Shown here in pieces: positions 17,519 through 26,563 of a stretch of DNA of 58,902 nucleotides; position 1 is the first letter of the stretch; every line of letters begins with the position of its first letter. The position numbers were made by a program, and so were the translations under genes. A model generated the notes under the pieces. The model did not search any database. It was not told the origin of the DNA and saw nothing but the letters and a program-made list of their open reading frames with translations. This DNA is from JBBQUP01 sp038212305 (GTDB taxonomy: Bacteria > Bacteroidota > Bacteroidia > Bacteroidales > Marinilabiliaceae), in assembly GCA_038212305.1 (NCBI GenBank), contig JBBQUP010000006.1, forward strand, positions 1-58,902, given 5' to 3'.

Positions 17519-18676
17519 ATGAAAACAATTATTTTACTTCTACTAAACGTGTGTTTAACAACCCTGTTAAATGCCCAAATATCCAAAACAGTAAATTTAT
17601 CAACTCAAGGCGAACTGAGTACAACCCTTACGCCCAATGAGTTGGCTACTATAACAGACTTATCCATTACAGGACTAGTTGACGCACGCGATTTTAAAAC
17701 AATGAGAGATAGCATGCCAATATTAACCATCGTTAATTTAACCGGGGCATCCATTACGTCCTATACCGGTGCAAACGGACCTGATTGGAATACAACAAAT
17801 TATGAGACAAACCTAATTCCTGCCCGATCTTTTATAAATAAAAGCACAATAACAACCATCGCATTCCCTCAAGCAACAACCGAAATAGGTGAGTTCGCAT
17901 TCTCTGGTTGCAATAAATTAACACAAGTCTATCTCAATTCATCATTAACAACCATTGGAGACTTTGTTTTTAATAGTTGTGAAAAGATGACTCAAATTAC
18001 ATTGCCTACATCAATTACATCAATAGGAAGCGATGTTTTTGCGGACTGTACCCGATTAACAACCATAACCATACCCCCATTGGTAACAAACCTTAAAGGA
18101 AATTTATTTGAGAATAACTATGGATTACAGACGGTAAGCTTATCTGAGGGATTAACTAGCATTGGAGGATATCTGTTTTTCGAATGCAACTCTATATCCA
18201 CCATCACCATACCATCCACAGTAACTTTTATAGGGAGCAGTGCATTTTGGGAATGCTATGGTTTAAGTACCGTTTACTGCTTAGCTACCAACCCCGCAAA
18301 TATTAGTATATCTTCAAATGCTTTTGAACATGCAGAAATAAGTAATAGCATTTTATATGTACCAGCCAATACAAAAGCCTTGTACGAGGTTGCCGATGTT
18401 TGGAAAGACTTTGGAACTATTGTTGAGATTATCTCTACAACTAACCCAATTCCATCTAAATTTGAGCCACTAAACGTCTATCTGAACGCAAATTCTCAAA
18501 TTTTAAATGTTGATGCTGGTAATGCTCAAACAAGGTTAACTATTACAAACTTATCGGGACGAAACGTGTTGACAAAGATAGTTTCTGGCCAATCGAGCTT
18601 AAACATTGGATACCTAAACAACGGGTTGTACTTAGTAACTGTAAACGGTAAAACAACCCGATTTATGAAAAAATAG
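17519..18676 (+). CDS. BspA-type leucine-rich repeat protein with T9SS sorting domain (shorter paralogue)
   Basis: The 385-residue protein has a signal peptide ending in LLNAQ and the same N-terminal module as its neighbour (LSTTLTPNELATITDLSITG against LSSILTTPELNSITNLTVTG). It has about six or seven LRR_5 repeats and a C-terminal T9SS type A domain (GLYLVTVNGKTTRFMKK). The closing sequences of the two paralogues are nearly the same, so both are probably handled by the same sorting machinery. The gene appears to be a duplicate that kept a third of the repeats. It has its own promoter. A role in adhesion is inferred from the family only. Confidence 0.88.
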   Translation: MKTIILLLLNVCLTTLLNAQISKTVNLSTQGELSTTLTPNELATITDLSITGLVDARDFKTMRDSMPILTIVNLTGASITSYTGANGPDWNTTNYETNLIPARSFINKSTITTIAFPQATTEIGEFAFSGCNKLTQVYLNSSLTTIGDFVFNSCEKMTQITLPTSITSIGSDVFADCTRLTTITIPPLVTNLKGNLFENNYGLQTVSLSEGLTSIGGYLFFECNSISTITIPSTVTFIGSSAFWECYGLSTVYCLATNPANISISSNAFEHAEISNSILYVPANTKALYEVADVWKDFGTIVEIISTTNPIPSKFEPLNVYLNANSQILNVDAGNAQTRLTITNLSGRNVLTKIVSGQSSLNIGYLNNGLYLVTVNGKTTRFMKK

Positions 18677-18711
18677 AAGGAAATAGAAGCAGTTAAAATT
18701 ATAAACGACAG

Positions 18712-18751
18712 ATAGCTGAGATAAATTAAAGTTTTAGCTATTTGTTTTTTT
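18712..18751 (+). terminator. possible terminator at the convergent gene end
   Basis: ATAGCT and AGCTAT form a short stem with an 18-base loop, followed by a run of T residues that overlaps the stop codon of the opposite gene. The stem is weak. Confidence 0.3.
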
Positions 18752-21700
18752 ACCACCCAGCAAATAAATTTAAGCCCAGTTGTACAGCTTTAAACTGCCG
18801 CTGATGAATTGGGATAGCCGCAAAAGGTTCAATTATCATAATTCCGAATAAATTCACACGATAAGCAACTCCTGTGCTAAAAAAAGGAATTCGCTGATTA
18901 GCTGATCGTGTTGATAGTGACCAAATTGGATGTAATTTCGAATCCCAAACCAATGCTCCATCAAAAAAGAATGCCACTTCGCTAAAAAGTGTTCGAGATC
19001 GAATAAAAGCAATTTTATCAGGGCCAGTAAATGGTATTCGCCATTCAAGATTCGAAACAATCATTCGGGAACCTACCAATTGATTTAAACTAATCGTATT
19101 CGGATCAACCGACTCATCGCCATAAAACGAACCAGCTTCGTAACCTCGAACAAACCATGGATAACCCGCAAATAAATTAATCAATCGATTATTACTGCTT
19201 CCATTCCCATACCGTCCATAATGATATAAACGCAAAGCAAAACTGGTTGGATTCAGAAAAAAATACTTCCGATAATCAATCAAAAAGGTAGTCATCGACA
19301 AACCTTGTACGTATTGTTCTATTTGTACACGAAAACGCCTACCTTCGACTGGAGAGGCTAATCCTGCTTTTGAATTATCAATTACATAAGCTGCATCTAA
19401 ATAGGTTACATCAAATCCAGAAGGCGAAGGTATTCGACGTTTATTCCTCGAAAAAAATTGGTCGTACGAATAAAACTCATCTACAATTTCATCGCGATAG
19501 TTATAGTAAGCATACGAAAGTCCTAACTCAACCCTACGAATTCGATTAAACGGATAAAATCCAAAAACAGAAACCTTATCTTCAAATGTTCGACGTTGCA
19601 AATATTCAATATTTCGATTGACATTCCCATTGCTTAACGTATCGTAAGTATATAATGCTGAGCTAGTACGATAGGGTATATGCGAAAGGCTTGCGCCCAT
19701 TTTAATTCGCTTTTTTTGATTGAGATAAGCAATTTGTCCTCCAAAATCATAAATCTCACCATTTATACTCATCCCCGAATAAATAGCATTATTGCCTAAG
19801 ATATCACTAAACATAGCTTCAATACTACCAGCCATGCCAGTCCCAAATCGTCCAGCCATAACACCTGCCGACATATTACCTATGTAATCGAGTTTAAATT
19901 TGGGTTTTATCTTGCTATCAGCAAAACTCATTTTATCTAAATTAAAAGGCTGTACCTGAAAAAACAAATTACTCTCAACAATTGAACCGTTATGTGTGTA
20001 AGGCATTAATCTTGATGCTTCAATATCAACTTTTGGTGAATTTATTGGAGTACTCATCTCAAATAAACGGGGCAGTGTTGTTTTTATAATTGTAAACTTC
20101 CCATCCCAAAGCATATTGTAGCAGATGGTACTTCCAGCAAAAGTTAAAGCAGGTGCATACTCTGTAATACCTGTAATACCTGTAGGATAATCGGTGAGTT
20201 GTCGTATCGCCTGAGTCGTTAAATTAAGTGCATACAAATTTCTACGACCATCACAATCCGATAAAAAAAGAACATTCTCACCAATTGAGATGGGATTCAT
20301 ATTTTTAGCCCCATTAAAAGTGGTAAGTACATTGCCTTTATTACTTGATATAGAATAAATTGCAATATTGGTAAATGGAAAATTCAATTGTGTTTGCGGT
20401 TCTGCTGGCTCATCGGTTGTAAATACGATAGAATCACCTCCGGAGCTCCAAGCAGGTTGAATACACGAATAATCACTTTGAGTTACATTAGTCACCTCTT
20501 TGCTTTGTAAATGAAACAAATAAAGATCCGACACACCATCTTTTAATCCTGCAAAAGCAATTGATTTTCCATCGGGCGACCAAGCAGGATAGCTCATGGC
20601 ATCCACTTCTGGTATTTGTATTGTGTTGACTAATTCATTTTTATTTAAACTATAAACAACCAAGCTCGTAGTTCCTTTAATATAGGCAACATAGGCAAAC
20701 TGCCTACTGTCAGGCGACCAAGTACCAGAAGCTTCAATTAAGTTTAATGCATCAATTTCATCGTATCGAGTAGCTGTATAAATTTTTTTTAATACTTCGC
20801 CTGTAGTTGCATCCGCTAAAAACAAATCAAGACTAAATACGTCGCGTTCCGATAAAAACACAATATTTTTACCATCTGGGCTAATCGATGGTGATAAATT
20901 ATACTTTCCCCCATTTTTTTCGGAAACCAAGCGTTCGCCAATTAATGAAAATCCGTGACTGTTTGCTTTATCAATTAAATGAGCTTTCAATGCACCATAC
21001 CAAGCTTTTGAAAGAGAATCAGTCGATAACCCAAGCAAGTCAACCGAAGCTCTTTCGAACCCATAAATAGCAGTCGCTCGAAATAATCTAGAGATATATT
21101 GTTCGCCGTACTCATTGGCAATGTATGCCCAAAAAGCATGTCCAAATCGATAAGGCGAAAATGAGTAATCGACCGTTAAGGTTTCCAATGAAGGGAATCG
21201 ATGTTGAAGAATTGCATCGCGCATCCACAAAGTGGATAAACTGCTAACACTCCCAATCGAGAGGTATTCAGCCATTCCTTCAATCATCCACAAAGGAACA
21301 TTTTGAACTGCACCAATATTCAGCTGTTCGCCATGCGTGATGATGTGGTATTGGAAAGCATGTACAAGCTCATGCCCTAAAACATGATCGGTTTGCTGCT
21401 GAGTGAAGGTAAGTGGCAATACAACTCGTCGTTTCAACCCTTCTGTTACGCCACCTGTTCCCACATCAATTTGACTAGATATAGCGGTCGTTTGCTGAAA
21501 ATCGGCGTGATTCTTATAAAAAATAATGGGGTTTCGCACCTCAAATGTGTCGTTTAACACTTGCTGATGATAACTATACCATTTTTCACTTTCCTTAGCT
21601 AACGAGTTAACTAACCTTGGATCATCAAAATAGTGATAGATTTCGAAATGAGGTGATTGATACAACTGGAAATTAAAAGTTCGATACATGGGTTTATTAG

Positions 21701-21782
21701 TCCCAAAATATTGAGCATTTGTAAGGTTAGAGACAACCAAACTATAAACAATTATAAGCCAAATTCGAAAGTTAATTTTCAC
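18750..21782 (-). CDS. HELVH metallopeptidase-like / PD40 propeller / Omp85-type barrel fusion
   Basis: This 1010-residue exported protein has a signal peptide ending near LTNAQ. Residues about 25-260 look like a gluzincin peptidase: HVLGHELVHAFQYHI near residue 131 contains HExxH, and WMIEGMAEYLS near 168 supplies the third-ligand glutamate context. Residues about 290-550 hold at least four TolB/PD40 propeller repeats, with WSPDSRQFAY and WSPDGKSIAF clearly recognisable. From about residue 620 to the end the pattern is a surface-antigen/Omp85 barrel (RFRVQIEQYVQG, FVRGYEAGSF, a final strand QLGLNLFAGW). Both HExxH and the downstream Glu are intact, so it may be catalytic. Its role is not known to me. 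It is upstream of nothing obviously related. Confidence 0.8.
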   Translation of the reverse strand: MKINFRIWLIIVYSLVVSNLTNAQYFGTNKPMYRTFNFQLYQSPHFEIYHYFDDPRLVNSLAKESEKWYSYHQQVLNDTFEVRNPIIFYKNHADFQQTTAISSQIDVGTGGVTEGLKRRVVLPLTFTQQQTDHVLGHELVHAFQYHIITHGEQLNIGAVQNVPLWMIEGMAEYLSIGSVSSLSTLWMRDAILQHRFPSLETLTVDYSFSPYRFGHAFWAYIANEYGEQYISRLFRATAIYGFERASVDLLGLSTDSLSKAWYGALKAHLIDKANSHGFSLIGERLVSEKNGGKYNLSPSISPDGKNIVFLSERDVFSLDLFLADATTGEVLKKIYTATRYDEIDALNLIEASGTWSPDSRQFAYVAYIKGTTSLVVYSLNKNELVNTIQIPEVDAMSYPAWSPDGKSIAFAGLKDGVSDLYLFHLQSKEVTNVTQSDYSCIQPAWSSGGDSIVFTTDEPAEPQTQLNFPFTNIAIYSISSNKGNVLTTFNGAKNMNPISIGENVLFLSDCDGRRNLYALNLTTQAIRQLTDYPTGITGITEYAPALTFAGSTICYNMLWDGKFTIIKTTLPRLFEMSTPINSPKVDIEASRLMPYTHNGSIVESNLFFQVQPFNLDKMSFADSKIKPKFKLDYIGNMSAGVMAGRFGTGMAGSIEAMFSDILGNNAIYSGMSINGEIYDFGGQIAYLNQKKRIKMGASLSHIPYRTSSALYTYDTLSNGNVNRNIEYLQRRTFEDKVSVFGFYPFNRIRRVELGLSYAYYNYRDEIVDEFYSYDQFFSRNKRRIPSPSGFDVTYLDAAYVIDNSKAGLASPVEGRRFRVQIEQYVQGLSMTTFLIDYRKYFFLNPTSFALRLYHYGRYGNGSSNNRLINLFAGYPWFVRGYEAGSFYGDESVDPNTISLNQLVGSRMIVSNLEWRIPFTGPDKIAFIRSRTLFSEVAFFFDGALVWDSKLHPIWSLSTRSANQRIPFFSTGVAYRVNLFGIMIIEPFAAIPIHQRQFKAVQLGLNLFAGW

Positions 21783-21891
21783 AGATATGCATAAAAGCCT
21801 TATTCGTTATAGTAATTTAGAAAAAAACAACCACCAAACCAATCAACTTCCCTTTTTTAATACGAAAACAAAAGAGTAAAGTTCAAAATGC

Positions 21892-21916
21892 AAAAGGCCG
21901 GATTAAAATCCAGCCT
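21892..21916 (-). terminator. terminator after clpX
   Basis: On the minus strand AGGCTGGAT, a short loop and ATCCGGCCTTTTG form a stem of about 9 pairs with one mismatch, followed by a short T run. It lies 46 bases after the clpX stop codon. Confidence 0.6.
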
Positions 21917-21961
21917 CTATATAGTTACAAATAAATTGCCTACATTAAGTATTACTCCTAA

Positions 21962-23176
21962 TCACCCAGCTTTTAATAAAGCAACATTGGCTTTATCTAT
22001 TTTTTCACGAGCAAAATCAATGGTAATAAACAACTCCTTTTCTTTCGACGAAGGTGTTTCAAACATAGGATCTATCATTATTGTTTCGCAAATCGAGCGT
22101 AATCCACGAGCACCTAACTTAAACTCTAATGCTTTATCAACAACATAATCCAACACTTCATCAGCGAAACTTAGTTTTATACCATCCATCTCAAACAATT
22201 TTTCGTATTGTTTGATGATTGCATTTTTAGGCTCGGTAAGAATTTTGCGCAGCACATCACGATTTAATGGCTGCAAGTAAGTTAAAACAGGTAATCGTCC
22301 AATAATCTCAGGAATCAAACCAAATGATTTCAAATCCTGAGGTGCGACATATTGCAATAAGTTATCTTCGTCAACTCTTGTTTTCTCTTTCCCAGCCATG
22401 TAACCAACAGCTTTGGTATTCAAGCGCTGGCCAATCTTCCGCTCAATCCCATCAAATGCACCTCCACAAATAAACAAGATGTTTTTCGTGTTAACTGGAA
22501 TCATTTTTTGATCAGGATGTTTACGTCCGCCTTGTGGTGGAACATTTACAATAGCTCCCTCAAGCAATTTTAATAATCCCTGCTGAACACCTTCACCCGA
22601 TACGTCGCGTGTGATAGAAGGATTATCGCTTTTGCGAGCAATTTTATCAATTTCATCAATAAATACAATCCCTTTTTCGGCTGCTTCTACATTGTAATCT
22701 GCAGCCTGTAACAAACGTGTTAAAATACTTTCAATATCCTCACCAACGTAACCAGCTTCAGTTAAAACAGTTGCATCAACAATGGTAAACGGCACATGCA
22801 GCATTCTGGCGATGGTTCTGGCCAACAATGTTTTACCCGTACCAGTTTCTCCAACTAAAATAATGTTTGATTTTTCAATTTCAACATCATCCGATTTAAC
22901 ATGTTGTTTCAATCGTTTATAATGGTTGTAAACAGCAACTGATAAATACTTTTTAGCCTCAACCTGCCCAATCACATACTCATCTAAGAAATTCTTTATT
23001 TCAGCAGGTTTCATCAACTTCAACCCCTTCATATCAAAAGAGGTATCTTTTTTGAACTCTTCATCTAATATTTGATGTGCCTGTTCAATACATGTATCAC
23101 ATATATGCCCCGAAACACCTGCTACTAGCAGATTTGTATCCTTCCTTACCCTACCGCAAAACGAACATTTATCCAT
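21962..23176 (-). CDS. clpX: ATP-dependent Clp protease ATP-binding subunit ClpX
   Basis: The 404-residue protein unfolds tagged substrates and feeds them to ClpP. The N-terminal zinc finger is intact (CSFCGR and CDTCIEQA, residues about 5-33). The AAA+ core has Walker A GETGTGKTLLA (about residue 108), Walker B IVFIDEIDKI (about 168), the GYVGED pore-1 loop and the RKHPDQ pore-2 region. The IGRLP stretch (IIGRLPVLTYL) contains the ClpP-docking IGF-like loop position. It follows clpP on the same strand across an 80-base gap that contains a terminator-like hairpin. Confidence 0.97.
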   Translation of the reverse strand: MDKCSFCGRVRKDTNLLVAGVSGHICDTCIEQAHQILDEEFKKDTSFDMKGLKLMKPAEIKNFLDEYVIGQVEAKKYLSVAVYNHYKRLKQHVKSDDVEIEKSNIILVGETGTGKTLLARTIARMLHVPFTIVDATVLTEAGYVGEDIESILTRLLQAADYNVEAAEKGIVFIDEIDKIARKSDNPSITRDVSGEGVQQGLLKLLEGAIVNVPPQGGRKHPDQKMIPVNTKNILFICGGAFDGIERKIGQRLNTKAVGYMAGKEKTRVDEDNLLQYVAPQDLKSFGLIPEIIGRLPVLTYLQPLNRDVLRKILTEPKNAIIKQYEKLFEMDGIKLSFADEVLDYVVDKALEFKLGARGLRSICETIMIDPMFETPSSKEKELFITIDFAREKIDKANVALLKAG

Positions 23177-23189
23177 GTTACTCTATTTA

Positions 23190-23233
23190 AAAAACAATGC
23201 AGAATTATCCTGTTATTGGGATGAACTCTGCAT
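23190..23233 (-). terminator. terminator-like hairpin between clpP and clpX
   Basis: On the minus strand ATGCAGAGTTCATCC and GGATAATTCTGCAT pair with one mismatch and one bulge, with a short loop, and are followed by TGTTTTTT. The T run stops 13 bases before the clpX ATG. It could act as a partial terminator that sets the clpP:clpX ratio. Confidence 0.6.
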
Positions 23234-23256
23234 GTAATATCTTGTATGAATTACTT

Positions 23257-23937
23257 TCAGCTAGTTTTCTGACGAATTAAAACCTCATCAATCATCCCAT
23301 ACTCTTTTGCCTCTTCGGCAGTCATCCAAAAATCACGATCAGAATCTTTTTCCACTTTTTTATATGTGTTTCCAGAATGCTCGGCAATAATGGTATATAA
23401 CTCTTTCTTCAACTTAACAATTTCACGCGTTGTGATTTCGATATCCGATGCTTGCCCCTGAGCTCCACCCATGGGTTGATGTATCATAATACGTGAATGA
23501 CGCAACGCAGAACGTTTTCCTTTAGTTCCAGCAGTTAAAAGTACGGCTCCCATTGAAGCAGCCATTCCAGTACAAATAGTTGCCACATCGGAACTAATGT
23601 ATTGCATGGTATCATAAATTCCCAATCCTGCATGAACGGATCCACCAGGTGAGTTAAAATAGATACTAATGTCTTTAGCTGGAGCTGTTGACTCGAGATA
23701 TAAAAGTTGAGCTTGAATTATATTAGCCACATAATCATCGATAGGCAAACCTAAAAAAATGATTCTGTCCATCATCAAACGTGAGAAAACGTCCATGGTA
23801 GCAATATTCATATGTCGCTCCTCGATAATAGTTGGAGATATATAATTGCTTGACATGGAGGTATACTGATCAAACACAAGGCTGTTGATTCCCATGTGTT
23901 TGGTGGCATAATTTTTAAAGTCTCTAGGATCTATCAT
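23257..23937 (-). CDS. clpP: ATP-dependent Clp protease proteolytic subunit ClpP
   Basis: The 226-residue serine peptidase has the catalytic Ser in GMAASMGAVLL (about residue 125), the His in RIMIHQPMGG (about residue 150) and the downstream Asp in KDSDRDFWMTAEEA. Substrate-strand and handle regions (FNSPGGSVHAGLGIYDTMQ) are intact. The N-terminus is extended by some 30 residues relative to the E. coli protein, as is common in Bacteroidota. It lies between tig and clpX on the same strand, the usual order; the 62-base gap to tig has no strong hairpin. Confidence 0.97.
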   Translation of the reverse strand: MIDPRDFKNYATKHMGINSLVFDQYTSMSSNYISPTIIEERHMNIATMDVFSRLMMDRIIFLGLPIDDYVANIIQAQLLYLESTAPAKDISIYFNSPGGSVHAGLGIYDTMQYISSDVATICTGMAASMGAVLLTAGTKGKRSALRHSRIMIHQPMGGAQGQASDIEITTREIVKLKKELYTIIAEHSGNTYKKVEKDSDRDFWMTAEEAKEYGMIDEVLIRQKTS

Positions 23938-23999
23938 GTTATATAAAATTAATAAAACACTAAATTACAAATTATCCGAGCTAAACCGATAACTAATCT

Positions 24000-25349
24000 T
24001 TAGTTTTTATCAAATAATTTATTGAATTCATCGCGGCTCACTTCTTTCTCTTCTAATTTCACTGCCTCTTTAATGTATTCCAATACTTTATCGTTTAATG
24101 CACCTTCTGCGAACTGTCTGCGTTGTTCTTCCTTCGCCAACATATCTTTTGCATAGCTCTCTAAATAATCCTCAGGGATATTCGAAAGGCCATACTGCAT
24201 AAACTGCATGCGAGCAGCTTTTTTGGCAGTACCAATGATATCGGCTTGCTCAATTTTTATGCTATTATCTTCAATTAGCTTGTTTTTGATCAACTGCCAT
24301 TTTAAATCTTCAAAGAATTTAGGTAACTCTTTTTCAATTTGCTCGTCGGTTAAATTCTGATCTCCACGATTGGTTGCTTTGATCCAACGTACCAAAAACT
24401 CGGCAGGAAGATCCATTTTAAACTTCGATGTTAGTTGCTCACGCGCATCCAAATTAAAACGATAGTCCGATTCTATGGTTAATGTTTTAACCAATTCCTC
24501 TTTTACTTTATCATTAAACTCATCAATCGAATTTACAATACCTTCGCCATAAAGCTGATTAAACATATCCTGATTTAATTCAGCATCGACATATTCAGTA
24601 ATCTCTTTAACTACAAATTTAAATTCGCCTGATAATTCAGCTGCCTCCTCTTGTGAAATTTTCAATACATAGCTAATTTCATTATCACTTGTGAAAGCAG
24701 TTTTTGGCTCAAACACAACCTCATCACCTACTTTTGCGCCTAACAAAATGCTTTTGGCTTTTTCATCAGCAAAAACAGTCATTGAAACAACTGCATTTTC
24801 GGTGCGAATAGCATTTTCTTCCACTCCAAGTTGTTCGAAATCGCCATTTACCATTGATTTTTCTCCAACTACTTCTACTGGATCATTTTTGCCAAAACGG
24901 CCTGTCACCATCTTCATTTGTTGCTCCAACATGTCGTTGGTTACTTCTATTCCATAATAGGGCAATTTATCTTTTTTAGATAGTTGAGCTTCAAAAGCAG
25001 GAGCTTCGGCGATATCAAAGTAAAAATCAAAAGCTTCCTGAGTATCAAAATCTATCTGAGTTTGTTTTTCAGATGGTAGAGGTTCACCTAAAAGATTAAG
25101 CTTGTTGTCGGTTATATAGTTTGAGAGGTTAGAGGAAACCAATTTGTTAATTTCATCAACTAAAATACTTTTTCCATACATTTTTTGCACTACCGATGCA
25201 GGTACTTTTCCAGCACGAAAACCAGGCATTTGAACTTTTTTGCGATAATCTTTCATCACATCTTCCACACGGTTCGCATAATCGCTTTTTTCGATGGAAA
25301 GCTTAATCACAGCTGTCAAATCATTGATTTGCTCTTTCGAAATATTCAT
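24000..25349 (-). CDS. tig: trigger factor, ribosome-associated chaperone
   Basis: The 449-residue protein opens with the ribosome-binding domain, in which the signature appears as VQMPGFRAGKVPASVV (the family's GFRxGKxP, about residues 37-48). The PPIase-like domain in the middle is divergent, as usual for Bacteroidota, and the C-terminal helical arm domain runs from about residue 255. It is the first gene of the tig-clpP-clpX run. No clear TAnnTTTG promoter was found in the 100 bases upstream. Confidence 0.93.
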   Translation of the reverse strand: MNISKEQINDLTAVIKLSIEKSDYANRVEDVMKDYRKKVQMPGFRAGKVPASVVQKMYGKSILVDEINKLVSSNLSNYITDNKLNLLGEPLPSEKQTQIDFDTQEAFDFYFDIAEAPAFEAQLSKKDKLPYYGIEVTNDMLEQQMKMVTGRFGKNDPVEVVGEKSMVNGDFEQLGVEENAIRTENAVVSMTVFADEKAKSILLGAKVGDEVVFEPKTAFTSDNEISYVLKISQEEAAELSGEFKFVVKEITEYVDAELNQDMFNQLYGEGIVNSIDEFNDKVKEELVKTLTIESDYRFNLDAREQLTSKFKMDLPAEFLVRWIKATNRGDQNLTDEQIEKELPKFFEDLKWQLIKNKLIEDNSIKIEQADIIGTAKKAARMQFMQYGLSNIPEDYLESYAKDMLAKEEQRRQFAEGALNDKVLEYIKEAVKLEEKEVSRDEFNKLFDKN

Positions 25350-25451
25350 TTGAGTTGATTTATAAAATTTCTATGGATAAAAAGATAACATTCAAACCAC
25401 TATCCTGTCAACTTGCTTAACAATTTTTCACAAACAACAGGTCATATTACA

Positions 25452-25494
25452 AAAAACGCCTCATTACCTTTGTTCGGTAATTAAGGCGGTTTTT
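25452..25494 (-). terminator. terminator downstream of tRNA-Leu
   Basis: AAAACGCCTCATTACC and GGTAATTAAGGCGGTTTT form a long stem with one bulged mismatch and a 7-base loop. On the minus strand it starts a few bases after the tRNA 3' end and ends in a T run; it could also act on the other strand. Confidence 0.7.
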
Positions 25495-25500
25495 ATTTTG

Positions 25501-25582
25501 TGCGGATGAAGGGACTCGAACCCCCACGCCTCTCGGCACCAGATCCTAAGTCTGGCGCGGCTACCAATTACGCCACATCCGC
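25501..25582 (-). tRNA. tRNA-Leu (anticodon TAG)
   Basis: Reading the minus strand, acceptor arms GCGGATG (25582-25576) and CATCCGC (25508-25502) pair perfectly, with A as discriminator base. The anticodon stem CCAGA/TCTGG encloses CTTAGGA, so the anticodon is TAG. A long variable arm (GCC-GAGA-GGC) marks a class II tRNA. The T arm GGGGG/CCC-type stem with TTCGAGT is intact. CCA is not encoded. Confidence 0.95.
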
Positions 25583-25793
25583 ATGAATATTTTGGCGGTG
25601 CAAAGATAGCAAATAATATTTCACACTTGCAACACTCCGTTTGAAATTTATTTGCACCAATCTTATTGAATCCTCAATAAAAACTTACCAAAAGATGATT
25701 TTGCAGTAACAACTTTCAACTTATCTGTATCGATATTCTAAGCACAAAACGCAAATACTTCTAATTATCAATTATTTAAACAAGATGATTGTT

Positions 25794-26543
25794 TTAAAAT
25801 GTTCGTCTTTTTAATTCAAAATCTGCTCCTAAATACAACCGTCTCACCTCGGGGTCATCAGCCAATTCTTGCGCATTACCGGCTTTTAATATATCACCCG
25901 AAAATAATAAATAGGCTCTATCAGTAATCGAAAGCGTTTCATGAACATTGTGGTCGGTTATTAATATGCCAATATTCTTATCTTTCAGTTTATATACAAT
26001 TTCCTGAATATCGCGAACTGCAATAGGGTCAACACCTGCAAAAGGTTCATCCAGTAAAATAAATTTTGGGTTTATTGCCAAAGCGCGCGCAATTTCGGTT
26101 CTTCTTCGCTCTCCTCCCGATAATTGAATCCCCAAACTTTTACGAATATGATGCAACCCAAACTCACCCAGCAGTTCTTCTAGTCTATCGCGCTGATACT
26201 CTTTCGAAAATTTAGTCATTTCTAATACCGAAAGAATATTATCCTCTACGCTCATTTTTCGAAACACACTTGCTTCCTGAGCTAGGTATCCAATTCCTTT
26301 CTGAGCTCTCTTATAAACTGGATCATCAGTAATATCATCATCGTTTAAAAAAATACGACCTTCATTTGGCTTAATTAAGCCCACAATCATGTAAAAAGTG
26401 GTGGTTTTCCCTGCACCATTTGGCCCCAACAGACCAACTATTTCACCTTGTTTGACTTCAACTGAAACACCCTTAACAACTGTACGCTTTTTGTAGCGCT
26501 TAATTAATAGATCGGTGTGAAGTCTTAATTGCTCGTTTTCCAT
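25794..26543 (-). CDS. lptB: LPS export ABC transporter ATP-binding protein LptB
   Basis: The 249-residue ATPase has Walker A GPNGAGKTTTF (about residue 39), the Q-loop region YLAQEASVFRKMSV typical of LptB, the signature LSGGERRRTEIARAL (about 141), Walker B FILLDEPFAGVDP and the H-loop ITDHNVHET. The Q-loop and FAGVDP sequences separate it from generic branched-chain amino acid ATPases. It powers LPS transport from the inner membrane. It follows tatC by 20 bases on the same strand, a pairing common in Bacteroidota. Confidence 0.95.
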   Translation of the reverse strand: MENEQLRLHTDLLIKRYKKRTVVKGVSVEVKQGEIVGLLGPNGAGKTTTFYMIVGLIKPNEGRIFLNDDDITDDPVYKRAQKGIGYLAQEASVFRKMSVEDNILSVLEMTKFSKEYQRDRLEELLGEFGLHHIRKSLGIQLSGGERRRTEIARALAINPKFILLDEPFAGVDPIAVRDIQEIVYKLKDKNIGILITDHNVHETLSITDRAYLLFSGDILKAGNAQELADDPEVRRLYLGADFELKRRTF

Positions 26544-26563
26544 GTTACAAAAATAGTCAATAT

